Origin: a virus
Direction: 5' to 3' (one strand)
Virus record (IMG/VR): IMGVR_UViG_3300047552_001147
Location: 30,507-94,506 of that record
Length of the DNA stretch: 64,000 nucleotides
A program made the translations under genes and the position numbers. Below the pieces are notes generated by a model, which did no database searches, was not told the origin of the DNA, and was given only the letters and a program-made list of their open reading frames with translations. Numbering within the stretch: position 1 is the first letter of the stretch; each line of letters starts with the position of its first letter. Positions 7,991 to 16,579 of this stretch are shown here, piece by piece.

Positions 7991-8153
7991 CGACGGCCTT
8001 CGTCAGTTTCTTGAGTAGGGTCTCCGCATGTTCCATTTCATTGGACGCGCGGTTACCCCACTCTATTTGACCTATTCTGACCTTAATTGTGCGAAGAAGC
8101 CACGAGGCCTGTTCGTCAGTCAATGATAGTGTAATCGGCTGGTCTTTGCTCAT
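7971..8153 (-). CDS. Small hypothetical protein (60 aa)
   Basis: Start chosen at ATG 8153, two bases after the upstream stop. The sequence has a beta strand (PITLSLTDEQ) followed by two amphipathic helices. No family recognised. Confidence 0.5.
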   Translation of the reverse strand: MSKDQPITLSLTDEQASWLLRTIKVRIGQIEWGNRASNEMEHAETLLKKLTKAVDDKHWS

Positions 8154-8155
8154 TA

Positions 8156-8359
8156 TCAGTCGTCCTCCTGTAAGTCGCACACGCCAGAGTCATCCACCCG
8201 TGTTTTATCCAACCAGGTGAAGTACTCATTTGTGTACTTCGTTGGCCGGTCCTTCAAAAGATTGCAGTGTCTCGTATCGCTCCACTGATCAGAATCGGTT
8301 ACGCTGTGCTTACAGGATGCGCATGTCTTCAAAACACGGTAGTTGTTCTTCCCAATCAT
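8156..8359 (-). CDS. Small Cys-rich protein (67 aa)
   Basis: CASC near residue 13, a further Cys near 32 and Cys near 61 suggest a metal site. The stop-start overlap with its upstream neighbour supports the call. Unknown function. Confidence 0.5.
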   Translation of the reverse strand: MIGKNNYRVLKTCASCKHSVTDSDQWSDTRHCNLLKDRPTKYTNEYFTWLDKTRVDDSGVCDLQEDD

Positions 8360-8658
8360 TGTTTTACCTTCTGGATTGTTTCAAGAAGATCCTGTGCTGT
8401 ACAACCTATGCACCAATGAGATTGTTCATTAGGGTAGCTTTCACGACAATCAGGGAGAGTATTGTGTAGCCCGATGTCACACTTAAACTGGCTGACGCGA
8501 ATCACCAATTGCTGGAGGTTTTGCTTTTGCTTCCGCAACTGCGCTACTTCTTTACCAGTCTCCGCCAACATATCTAGGGCCTCATGATATCGCCGCTCTT
8601 GCCATACGGGATTACATCGCCGCAGGAAAGAGCCGATTCTCCACCATAGCTTCTTCAT
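8356..8658 (-). CDS. Small coiled-coil protein (100 aa)
   Basis: Residues about 25-60 form a likely coiled coil. The C-terminal third has four Cys residues (CDIG, PDC, CIGC), a probable metal site. It overlaps both neighbours by 4 bases. Unknown function. Confidence 0.5.
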   Translation of the reverse strand: MKKLWWRIGSFLRRCNPVWQERRYHEALDMLAETGKEVAQLRKQKQNLQQLVIRVSQFKCDIGLHNTLPDCRESYPNEQSHWCIGCTAQDLLETIQKVKQ

Positions 8659-8882
8659 GTACCCTCCTTAGCTTGCTGAGCCAGTGCAAACTGCCAACTG
8701 CTTGTAGCGGTTAGCAGCTTATTGCGGGCGCTCAGGTATTCCGGTACATCACCACGCATAAAGGCACGTTGATACTCGTCCGCCGCCTTCACCACGCCCT
8801 CGGCGGCGAGGCGGACGGCGTCGTCTAGCTTGCGAAGTTCAGAGCGGTCGTACTCCTCGCGATCGTAATCGTAGTAGCTCAC
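8655..8882 (-). CDS. Small helical protein (75 aa)
   Basis: The N-terminus is rich in Tyr and Asp (SYYDYDREEYDRSE) and the remainder is helical. Overlaps at both ends show it is part of the same operon. Unknown function. Confidence 0.5.
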   Translation of the reverse strand: MSYYDYDREEYDRSELRKLDDAVRLAAEGVVKAADEYQRAFMRGDVPEYLSARNKLLTATSSWQFALAQQAKEGT

Positions 8883-9157
8883 GTTCCGATCTCCTTCTCG
8901 ACCGCCGCGAGGGCGTCCCTAAGTCTGAAGCAGTACACGCAATCACAGTTCTCGGAAGCCCGCTTACTTGCCTCCACCAGCCGCGCGACGGCATCGCTGC
9001 GCGCAGAGACGCGGCGGTTCCAGTTGTCCGCGCAGATCCACGTAATGTGGCCCTCGCACCCAGTGCTTGAGCAGCACGCCATCAGCCCGAATACGCGGTG
9101 TTCTTTGGAATCCGCTTTTGCGCCGCAGAACGGGCACGCCTTGAGTTCGCTCGTCAC
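8879..9157 (-). CDS. Lar-like zinc-ribbon protein
   Basis: The N-terminus LKACPFCGAKA, a second Cys group (CCSSTGC) and the WNRR motif match the Lar (restriction alleviation) family pattern of CPFCG, a second Cys pair, then Ala-x(3)-Trp-Asn-x-Arg. Lar of the Rac prophage alleviates type I restriction. Most phage relatives are untested. The C-terminal 50 residues, with CDCVYC, form an additional segment. An anti-restriction role is an inference. Confidence 0.6.
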   Translation of the reverse strand: MTSELKACPFCGAKADSKEHRVFGLMACCSSTGCEGHITWICADNWNRRVSARSDAVARLVEASKRASENCDCVYCFRLRDALAAVEKEIGT

Positions 9158-9669
9158 GACTGCACCTCCTTATCAACGCGTAACTTCCTGATCCGATGAA
9201 GTAGGATCACAACAGCATCAACCGGATGGCTTTTGAAGCCTTCCCATCCGTTTGCTTGCATGTCCTTCTGAATTGTCTGGCTTTGGCCATACCACAGCTG
9301 CTCAGTCATTTTCAACTTCTTGATTTCCTCGGCATCAGCAGCAGCTTTATGCTTCAGCTCTGCAATCTCGTCATAGAGTGTCTCAATCCTGTGGTCAACC
9401 TCCGAAACATGCTGAGACGCGGTATCGTACCAAGATCTGAGCTTCTCAAGCTCCGCCCTATGCTCATCCCGCTCTCGCCGAGCAGATCTGACATCTTCCT
9501 TTGCTGCTTTTGTTTTAGCCTGTTCAGCTGACAGCAAATCCTGAATAGCGACAAAGACGTCCTTCACCAGGTAATCGCCGTAGTTATTGCGCATATGCCA
9601 CGAGCGTGACATATCGCAGGGAATATCCTTGAGAATCATCTCCAGGATCTCTTTGTGTGTTTTTTTCAT
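9154..9669 (-). CDS. Coiled-coil protein (171 aa)
   Basis: Start chosen at ATG 9669, one base after the upstream stop. Residues about 50-135 form a long heptad-rich coiled coil (Ala/Glu/Lys/Arg). The C-terminal part has a short conserved-looking segment (QANGWEGFKSHPVDAVV). One near-consensus 21-bp palindrome lies in its last codons (9189-9209). Unknown function. Confidence 0.55.
   Translation of the reverse strand: MKKTHKEILEMILKDIPCDMSRSWHMRNNYGDYLVKDVFVAIQDLLSAEQAKTKAAKEDVRSARRERDEHRAELEKLRSWYDTASQHVSEVDHRIETLYDEIAELKHKAAADAEEIKKLKMTEQLWYGQSQTIQKDMQANGWEGFKSHPVDAVVILLHRIRKLRVDKEVQS
9189..9209. repeat. 21-bp palindrome, one mismatch
   Basis: TGATCCG, seven bases (ATGAAGT), then AGGATCA. 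The single mismatch is at the inner base of the right arm. It lies near the 3' end of the coiled-coil gene. Confidence 0.6.
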
Positions 9670-9670
9670 C

Positions 9671-10069
9671 TTAGTCCCATCCGTGGCAGCCGCAATAGAA
9701 GCGGTCATAGCCACGATCGCCTCTTGGTTTGTAGTTCGTACATACGCCTTGACATTGCTTGGTGTGAGCTACTTCAGCGTAACCACACCACTTGCACAGG
9801 TTTGCTTCCCACGTACCGTCTACACAAGATTCGAAGAACGGCAACGAGGAATCCGACGGTCGCTCACAGGTGCATATCGCGTGGTTGGACTGGCCATAGT
9901 TGCACTCATTACCACCGCCGTATGCACCATGTCTCGCGGTTTTGCCTCCATAATGGGAGCAGCGAGCCATTCTAACCGGTAGCGGCGCACCAGCCGAAAC
10001 TGATTCACACTTGTCTTCTAGATCAGCCATGTTTCTTACCCACTCCTCGCTGGGCCATTTAGGTTTCAT
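9671..10069 (-). CDS. Cys-rich protein (132 aa), first gene of its operon
   Basis: ATG 10069 was chosen because GGAG lies nine bases upstream; a TTG fifteen bases earlier is possible. The product has at least eleven Cys residues, including CTC, CKWC and CGC near the C-terminus, so it probably binds more than one metal. It is the first gene after early box copy B. No family recognised. Confidence 0.55.
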   Translation of the reverse strand: MKPKWPSEEWVRNMADLEDKCESVSAGAPLPVRMARCSHYGGKTARHGAYGGGNECNYGQSNHAICTCERPSDSSLPFFESCVDGTWEANLCKWCGYAEVAHTKQCQGVCTNYKPRGDRGYDRFYCGCHGWD

Positions 10070-10117
10070 TTTCAGGTACTCCAATTTGGTTGCTAAAACA
10101 ATAGGACAGGTTCGCTT

Positions 10118-10127
10118 GTCTTATGCC
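10118..10127 (-). promoter_or_regulatory. Early box GGCATAAGAC (copy B)
   Basis: The minus strand reads GGCATAAGAC, 48 bases upstream of ATG 10069, in the divergent intergenic region. An A/T-rich tract follows toward the gene. It is identical over ten bases to copies A and C. Confidence 0.6.
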
Positions 10128-10151
10128 TCAATTCGGATCATAATTTGATGC

Positions 10152-10487
10152 ATGTCTAGTCCCACAAACCAGTTATCGCAGCGCGTTAAGGACGGTCTGG
10201 CGCAACGCCTGGCCGAGTATCCCGCTGTCCTGCGTACCCGGACCTTGGGGGATATTGCTTCAACCAAGATGCGTAGAATTGAGCTCTTGGATTTGAACAA
10301 AGAAGCCGACAGATGCCGATGGCAGCTTCTCCACAATGACCCAGAGCGATTTGAGGTTATTAGCGAGAAGGAATCTCATCAAAAGCAAGAGTATTTTGTT
10401 CGAATCATTTACAACGAGCTGGGCGACGACCAGTCAGTCGTAAAAACTAAGGAAGAGCTGCGATCCGAAGAAACCGGATCAGTTTAG
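10152..10487 (+). CDS. Hypothetical protein upstream of the RNA polymerase gene (111 aa)
   Basis: The product is helical at the N-terminus and beta-like at the end (EYFVRIIYNEL). It is separated from the polymerase gene by two bases, so the two are cotranscribed. It does not show the omega-subunit pattern or a clear helix-turn-helix. A polymerase accessory role is only suggested by position. Its last codons carry a copy of the 21-bp palindrome (10461-10481). Confidence 0.6.
   Translation: MSSPTNQLSQRVKDGLAQRLAEYPAVLRTRTLGDIASTKMRRIELLDLNKEADRCRWQLLHNDPERFEVISEKESHQKQEYFVRIIYNELGDDQSVVKTKEELRSEETGSV
10461..10481. repeat. 21-bp palindrome, one mismatch, before the RNA polymerase start
   Basis: CGATCCG, seven bases (AAGAAAC), then CGGATCA. 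Only the outermost base differs from consensus. It ends eight bases before ATG 10490, so as DNA it could bind a regulator and as RNA it could mask the start region. Confidence 0.65.
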
Positions 10488-10489
10488 CA

Positions 10490-13400
10490 ATGCTAGATCA
10501 TCAAAAATCCTTCGAGTCTGCGATTGTTCTTGCCGAGAAGATCGTCAAAGAAGCCTTCCCGATTGTCGGCAAACACCACACGGTTCAGGCCAGCAACTTC
10601 CGCTGGCAGGGTGTTGGGTCATCTGTATCATACGACATTGCCGCCCAAAAGAAAGCCAAGCTAGAAGACAAGTCGCTTCTCGCTACCCTCCTGGCCGATG
10701 TCCAGGTAGTTGACAAGACCGGCAAAGTGCTGGATCAGCGAGACGGCCACATCGTCCTCCAGATCCCACACATCACCTCTAGAGCTTCGTACATCCTGCA
10801 AGGGACGGAGCGCCAGGTCATCAACCAGCTTAGATTGCGCCCAGGTATTTACGCCGACTTCACGCCGGACAACAACATCAAGGTGCGCATCAACACGTCA
10901 GCCGCAGGCACCTACGCTGTCCTTCTGGACAGAGAGAGCCTGATAATGACGTTTAGGGTTGGCACCTCGACCAACTTCCCAATCATCTCAGTTTTGAAGG
11001 TATTGGGCCTGAACGAGGTTGAGATCCGCCAGCTGCTGGGAGACAAGATCTTCGCGGTAAACCAGAAGAAGTCTAAGCCTGATATGGATGCGCTGAAGCT
11101 GATCAAGAAGCTCCGCCCATACCACGCCACAGCCAACGTAGACGACGCTAAGAAGATGGTCGTTGACTTCCTGGCATCAAAGCCGCTGGACCCGGAAGTT
11201 AACAAGGTAACGATTGGCAAGCCGATTGATAAGGTGGACCAGTCAGCAGTTGTTGAGTGTGTGCGCAAGGCAATTTCTCTTGCCACTGGTGCCTCTGAGC
11301 CGGATGACGTCGAATCGTTAGCGTTCAAGTCGATCCTATCATTTGACGACTTCGTGGCCGAGAGACTGCTAAAGGCCATCCCCGATATCAAGCGTAAGGT
11401 TGCGTCACTGGTTGATAGAAAGCCGCAGGTGCTGTTTGCCTTGCCGCCGTCAATGTTCACAGACACTATTGACAACTTCTTCAACAAGTCTGAGTTCACG
11501 CGACACGCTGACCAGAACAACCCGATTGACATTGCCGCCGTCAACTCCCTTGTCACTACGATGGGTGAGGGCGGTATCAAGAGCACGTACGCGGTGACTG
11601 ACGAGGTCCGCACGATTCACCCGTCGCACTTAGGTATCCTCGACGTGGCGCACACCTCAGAAGGTGGCAACATCGGTATTACCAACCACCTGTCGCTGGG
11701 AGCGAAGAAGATTGGCAGTGCTTTGGGCATGTCTGTCTATGACGCCCGCACAGGTAAAAGAGAAGACCACACAATCCAGGCGCTCGTTAACAAGACCATC
11801 GCATACCCGGACCAGTATGATAACCTTGGCAAGGGGATCCCGAAGCCCAGGGGTAAGGAGATCAAGGTAAGGGCTGGCAGCTCTTTCAAGGTCGTGTCTC
11901 CTAAAGAGGTAGACTACGTTTTTACGACGCCCGACTCCTTCTTCTCGTCAACAACCTCCGCTATCCCCTTCCTGCCGAACAACCACGTTAACCGCGTGTT
12001 GATGGGTGATAAGCACATTGAGCAGGCAGTTAATCTGACGAACCCCGATAAGCCGTTGGTCATGCACGAGATGACCAGTGGCCCGGATGCCCCTAAGAAG
12101 ATCTCGGCGGGCTACGAAGAGCTGTTCGGTCAGATGTTCAACATCAAGTCACCGGTCAAGGGCAAGGTCACGAAGGTGACTGCCGACGCTATCTACATCA
12201 AGCCTACAACAGGCAAGGCGGTTCCGGTAGCTATCCACAATAACTACCCGCTGAACTCGCACACGTTCTTCCACGACACGCCCAGCGTTAAGGTCGGCGA
12301 TCGCGTCAAAGAGGGTCAACCGCTGGCTGAGAGTAACTTCACCAAGGACAATGTCCTGGCTCTCGGTAAGAACCTGAGAGTAGCGTATACCGCATACAAG
12401 GGGTATAACTTCGAGGACGGTGTTGTTATCTCCGAAGCGGCTGCTCAAAAGCTCACATCTACCCACAAGCACGAGTACCGTGTTGACGTAGATAAGAACA
12501 CTAAGACTGGCGCAGACATCTTCTTTGCCGCCTTCCCGCAAGACCTTAAGTACCTGCGCGAGCTGAAAGAGCGCTACGACTCTGACGGTATCATCAAGAA
12601 GGGCATCAAGGTAGAGCCCGGCGATATCCTTATCCCGGCGTTCCAACAGATCCCGCTGCACGCGGAGTTCGACTACAAGAGACTCGGTAAGAAGCTCGGT
12701 GATAGAGCTATCGACATCTCTCAGCGGTGGGACGGCCTAGGTCCCGCTGAAGTTATTGACGTTGTCAAGTCCAGATCGTTCATCAAGGTCTTCCTAAAGT
12801 CGGAAGAGCCTATGAAGATCGGCGACAAGATCAGTATGCGTCACGGCGGTAAGGGTATCATTACCCACATCGTCCCAGACGATCAGATGTACAAGGACGA
12901 GTCGGGCAACATCGTTGACGTGCTTTTGAACCCTCTCGGTGTGCCTAGCCGTGTCAACACTGGCCAGCTGTTTGAGACAGCGGCAGGTAAGCTAGCACAG
13001 AAGACCGGTAAGCCGTACTATACGAAGAACTTCAACGAGACGCACGGCAATACCCTAGGGAAGCTGAAGAGCGACCTCGCTGCTGCCGGTGTTAAGGATG
13101 CTGAGACCCTAACTGATCCTGTGACTGGTCGCAAGCTGCCCGAGACCCTCGTAGGCATCACGCATATCTACAAGCTTAAGCATCAGGTTGACACGAAGTT
13201 CAAGGCTCGTGGCGCAACTGATGAGAGCTTCACTCTTGATGAGCAGCCGGCAAAAACTGACGAATCGTCCGCACAACGTATCGGTATGCTCGACACGTTC
13301 TCGCTGCTCTCCGGCGATGCAACGCACTTCCTGAACGACGCCTACGGTATCAAGTCACAGAAGAACGACGAGTATTGGGTTGCCCTGCAACGCGGGGTCA

Positions 13401-16400
13401 TGCCTCCGCCTCCAAAGGTACCGTTCATTACAGAACGCTTCGTGACGATGTTGCTTGGTGCGGGAATCAACCTTCGCCAGGAAGGTAGCAAGCTAACCGC
13501 TGCCCCGCTCACCGACAGTCAGATCAAGAACATGTCGCACGGTGAGATCGATAAGCCGCTAGTGGTTAAGTCTACCAACCTGATGCCTGAGAAGGGCGGG
13601 CTCTTTGACCCCGTCAAGACTGGCGGTATCGGCGGTAACCGGTTCAATCACATTGAACTTGTGACACCTATCCCTAACCCGTTGATGCTGGACGCGATCA
13701 CGTCCGTCGCACGTCTTCCAAAGACTGATATCCTTACACAGATCATTGATGGTAACCTCGCTGTCAATGATCAAGGTGAGGTTGTTAAGGACTTGAACGA
13801 CGGAGCCAGCTTCGGTAACGGCGTGATCAATCTACTCAAGAACATTGACGTTGAGAAGGAGATCACACGCACACAGGCGGAGATCAAGACGTCTAAGGCG
13901 GATAAGCTCAACGCAGCATATCGCCGACTCAAGTATCTGCGTGCTTTGAAAGAGCTTAAGCTAAAGCCGGTAGATGCCTACACAAACAAGTTCGTTCCGA
14001 TCATTCCGGCGAAGTTCAGAAATGTTCAGCCAAGAACTGACGGGTCGCTAAACGTGGCTGATGCAAACTTCGGCTATCGCGAAGTGATCATGATCAACAA
14101 CCAGCTGAAGAAGCTGTCGACTGCCGGAATCTCGCAAGATAACCTCAAGACGCTGAACCGTGACCTGTTCCGGGCCGTGTCTGGTATTACTGGTGTGACT
14201 GCCCCTCTAACGAGAGCGGCGGACGTTTCCGGCTTCATTGAGAAAATCAAAGGACCTAGCCCGAAGATGGGCTTCTTCCAGTCTAGAGTACTAACCAGAG
14301 CGCAAGATCTGTCAGCGCGTTCTACAGTTATCCCTAACCCCAAGCTTGGGCTGGACGAGATCGGTCTACCGTCTGAGATGGCGCTAACGATCTACAAGCC
14401 CTTTGTTGTGAAGCGTCTAGTTGGTCTTGGATATGATCCGCTACGCGCCAGAGATATGGTTGAGAAGCGAGACGAGCTCGCAATCCGCGCGCTGCAGTCG
14501 GAGATCGAAGATCGTCCGGCGATCATGAACAGAGCGCCGTCTCTGCATAAGTTCAACCTACAAGCATTTAAGCCGCGTCTAATTGAAGGTAGAGCGGTAG
14601 AAGTCAACCCGCTGATCGTTGCGGGATACAACATGGACTTCGACGGCGATACAGCTGGTATCCACGTCCCCGTGTCTGAGGATGCGCGCAAAGAGGCCTG
14701 GGATAAGTTGATGCCTAGCCGCAACCTGTTTGCTACTAGAGAGGACTCGGTTATTCACGCCCCCTCAAGAGAAACGGTTCACGGCCTGTATCTGATGACA
14801 ACGCCCAAGGGCACGCCCGTACCTGTGAAGTCGGTCAAAGAACTGATGGACATGTACAAGGACGGGAAGATCGAGGTAAACGCAGCGGTCACTGTTGGCG
14901 GTCAAGTGCAATGTGCTGGGCAGTACTTAGTTGATGCGCTAATACCGGATCAAATCAAGCTCGGCCCTGTACAGATCACATCGAAGAACCTCAAGGATCT
15001 TCTGATCAGTGTTGCTAAGACACAAGAGTCTAACAAGGCTGGCGAGATCATCTCCAAACTGAAAGACCTTGGTAACCACTACGTCACGCACGTCGGCTTC
15101 TCGATTTCACTCAACGACCTGGAGATTGATAGAGGTCTACGCGACGACATCATGACCAAGGCTAAGCAGCGCATCAAGGAAGTCGGCTTCAATACCGCTG
15201 CCAACGAGGCGTCTAAAGGTGTCAAGGATCTGGTCAGTAAGACCAAAGACAACCGGTTCGTAGAGGTTTCGGTAACATCCGGCGCCCTAGGAAAGCTCGA
15301 CTCTCTCGCACAGATGGTCGGGTCGCCAGTCGCTGTTGAGGACCACAAAGGCCGCGTCGTTCCCATGCTGATCGAGAAGTCGTATGCAGAAGGACACGAC
15401 CTAGGATCGTATTTGGCAACAGCCCCCGGTGCTCGTAAAGGCCTGGTAGATAAGGGCTTATCGGTAGGTGAGACAGGTTACTTCAACAAGAAGCTTGTGA
15501 ACACCACGATCGAGTATAAGATTGTCTCGCCTGATTGTAAGACAACGATCGGCATCGATATGCCGCTTTCATCGAGTGATATCTACGATAGGTTTGTGGC
15601 CGCCGGTCCTTACCGCAATAAGCAGTTGACTCCCGAGTTCGTAAGACAGCTAACAGCGAAGGGGAAGACGAAGATTCTTGTTCGTTCCCCAATGACATGT
15701 GCCGCAATCGGTGGCCTGTGTCAGAAGTGCTTCGGCCTCGACTCCAGCGGAAAGCTTCCGCCGATTGGATCACATATCGGAGCTCTCGCTGGCCAGACGC
15801 TAGGAGAACGTGCAACGCAAACAACGCTGAAAGCCTTCCACACCGGCGGTACTATCGGCGGACCTAAGCTAGGATTTGATCGCATCTCCGAGATCGTGGA
15901 GATGCCTGAAACGATTAAGAACAAAGCCACGCTGGCATCTGTTTCTGGAGCAGTCAGTAAAATAGAAGAAACGCCAACAGGCGGTTGGTTCGTTTATGTG
16001 AAGGACACCAAGCACTTCGTTCCGAAAGAACTCGGATTAGGGGTTAAGCTGCGACAAGTAGTTAAGGCTGGCGATAAGCTTAGCCAAGGAGGCACAATCA
16101 AGCCTCAAGAGCTACTTGAATACACAGGCAGCATTAACACTGTCCGCAATTATCTAGTGAACGAGCTGGCGCAAAGCTACAGCAAAGAGCAAGGTGCTTA
16201 CATCAAACGAAAGCTACTAGAAACTGTTGTTCGTCCATTAACTGACAAGGCCCAGGTAACAGATGCTGGCGGGGCACTCAACAAGTTCAACGTGTATCCT
16301 GGAGATGTTCTCTCTGTCAACCTGATTAAGGACTACAATAAGCAGCTGAGAGTTTCCAAGCAACCAGAGATCAAGTTCGAGCCGATGCTGCTTGGAATCA

Positions 16401-16579
16401 ATAACGCACCTTATCACAGCCAGGACTTCATTGGTCCGCTATCTCACGAGCGGTTGAAGCAGACGATCGTGCGGGCACCGCAGTTCGGCATGTCAACCGA
16501 CATCGAGAAGGGTCACCCGATGGCCCAGCTGGCCCTGAAGAACCTAAGAGACATCGAAAGTACCAGAGCTAGAACGTGA
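10490..16579 (+). CDS. Single-chain multisubunit-type RNA polymerase (beta fused to beta-prime)
   Basis: The 2029-residue chain contains beta then beta-prime in collinear order. Beta motifs are LQGTERQVINQLRLRPGIY (about 102), GYNFEDG (638), GDKISMRHGGKG (778) and LNPLGVPSR (about 815). Beta-prime begins near 1030 with GLFDPVKTGG. It continues with the switch-2 region SARSTVIPNP (about 1276), the catalytic DFDGD (1383-1387) with three Mg-binding Asp, and the bridge helix GARKGLVDKGL (1647). The second zinc site TCAAIGGLCQKC (about 1736-1747) and the trigger loop ERATQTTLKAFHTGGT (about 1772) follow. The N-terminal beta-prime zinc finger is missing, and the chain is much shorter than bacterial beta plus beta-prime (about 2750 residues). 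No alpha subunit is seen in the window. The gene lies among late structural genes and ends with a GTGA overlap into a spike gene. It should synthesise RNA from phage promoters, perhaps with the sigma factor at 47391. Confidence 0.95.
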   Translation: MLDHQKSFESAIVLAEKIVKEAFPIVGKHHTVQASNFRWQGVGSSVSYDIAAQKKAKLEDKSLLATLLADVQVVDKTGKVLDQRDGHIVLQIPHITSRASYILQGTERQVINQLRLRPGIYADFTPDNNIKVRINTSAAGTYAVLLDRESLIMTFRVGTSTNFPIISVLKVLGLNEVEIRQLLGDKIFAVNQKKSKPDMDALKLIKKLRPYHATANVDDAKKMVVDFLASKPLDPEVNKVTIGKPIDKVDQSAVVECVRKAISLATGASEPDDVESLAFKSILSFDDFVAERLLKAIPDIKRKVASLVDRKPQVLFALPPSMFTDTIDNFFNKSEFTRHADQNNPIDIAAVNSLVTTMGEGGIKSTYAVTDEVRTIHPSHLGILDVAHTSEGGNIGITNHLSLGAKKIGSALGMSVYDARTGKREDHTIQALVNKTIAYPDQYDNLGKGIPKPRGKEIKVRAGSSFKVVSPKEVDYVFTTPDSFFSSTTSAIPFLPNNHVNRVLMGDKHIEQAVNLTNPDKPLVMHEMTSGPDAPKKISAGYEELFGQMFNIKSPVKGKVTKVTADAIYIKPTTGKAVPVAIHNNYPLNSHTFFHDTPSVKVGDRVKEGQPLAESNFTKDNVLALGKNLRVAYTAYKGYNFEDGVVISEAAAQKLTSTHKHEYRVDVDKNTKTGADIFFAAFPQDLKYLRELKERYDSDGIIKKGIKVEPGDILIPAFQQIPLHAEFDYKRLGKKLGDRAIDISQRWDGLGPAEVIDVVKSRSFIKVFLKSEEPMKIGDKISMRHGGKGIITHIVPDDQMYKDESGNIVDVLLNPLGVPSRVNTGQLFETAAGKLAQKTGKPYYTKNFNETHGNTLGKLKSDLAAAGVKDAETLTDPVTGRKLPETLVGITHIYKLKHQVDTKFKARGATDESFTLDEQPAKTDESSAQRIGMLDTFSLLSGDATHFLNDAYGIKSQKNDEYWVALQRGVMPPPPKVPFITERFVTMLLGAGINLRQEGSKLTAAPLTDSQIKNMSHGEIDKPLVVKSTNLMPEKGGLFDPVKTGGIGGNRFNHIELVTPIPNPLMLDAITSVARLPKTDILTQIIDGNLAVNDQGEVVKDLNDGASFGNGVINLLKNIDVEKEITRTQAEIKTSKADKLNAAYRRLKYLRALKELKLKPVDAYTNKFVPIIPAKFRNVQPRTDGSLNVADANFGYREVIMINNQLKKLSTAGISQDNLKTLNRDLFRAVSGITGVTAPLTRAADVSGFIEKIKGPSPKMGFFQSRVLTRAQDLSARSTVIPNPKLGLDEIGLPSEMALTIYKPFVVKRLVGLGYDPLRARDMVEKRDELAIRALQSEIEDRPAIMNRAPSLHKFNLQAFKPRLIEGRAVEVNPLIVAGYNMDFDGDTAGIHVPVSEDARKEAWDKLMPSRNLFATREDSVIHAPSRETVHGLYLMTTPKGTPVPVKSVKELMDMYKDGKIEVNAAVTVGGQVQCAGQYLVDALIPDQIKLGPVQITSKNLKDLLISVAKTQESNKAGEIISKLKDLGNHYVTHVGFSISLNDLEIDRGLRDDIMTKAKQRIKEVGFNTAANEASKGVKDLVSKTKDNRFVEVSVTSGALGKLDSLAQMVGSPVAVEDHKGRVVPMLIEKSYAEGHDLGSYLATAPGARKGLVDKGLSVGETGYFNKKLVNTTIEYKIVSPDCKTTIGIDMPLSSSDIYDRFVAAGPYRNKQLTPEFVRQLTAKGKTKILVRSPMTCAAIGGLCQKCFGLDSSGKLPPIGSHIGALAGQTLGERATQTTLKAFHTGGTIGGPKLGFDRISEIVEMPETIKNKATLASVSGAVSKIEETPTGGWFVYVKDTKHFVPKELGLGVKLRQVVKAGDKLSQGGTIKPQELLEYTGSINTVRNYLVNELAQSYSKEQGAYIKRKLLETVVRPLTDKAQVTDAGGALNKFNVYPGDVLSVNLIKDYNKQLRVSKQPEIKFEPMLLGINNAPYHSQDFIGPLSHERLKQTIVRAPQFGMSTDIEKGHPMAQLALKNLRDIESTRART
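14932..14952. repeat. 21-bp palindrome, one mismatch, inside the polymerase gene
   Basis: TGATGCG, seven bases (CTAATAC), then CGGATCA. One base differs in the left arm. It lies within coding sequence and could be a chance match, although the spacer resembles those of other copies. Confidence 0.45.

Noticed and set aside
10152-10487. Omega subunit of the RNA polymerase
   Set aside because: The size is close but the conserved omega pattern is not visible; only its position supports a link.
10912-12661. Long minus-strand frames across the RNA polymerase gene
   Set aside because: They oppose a gene with clear family motifs and have no start signals or recognisable products.
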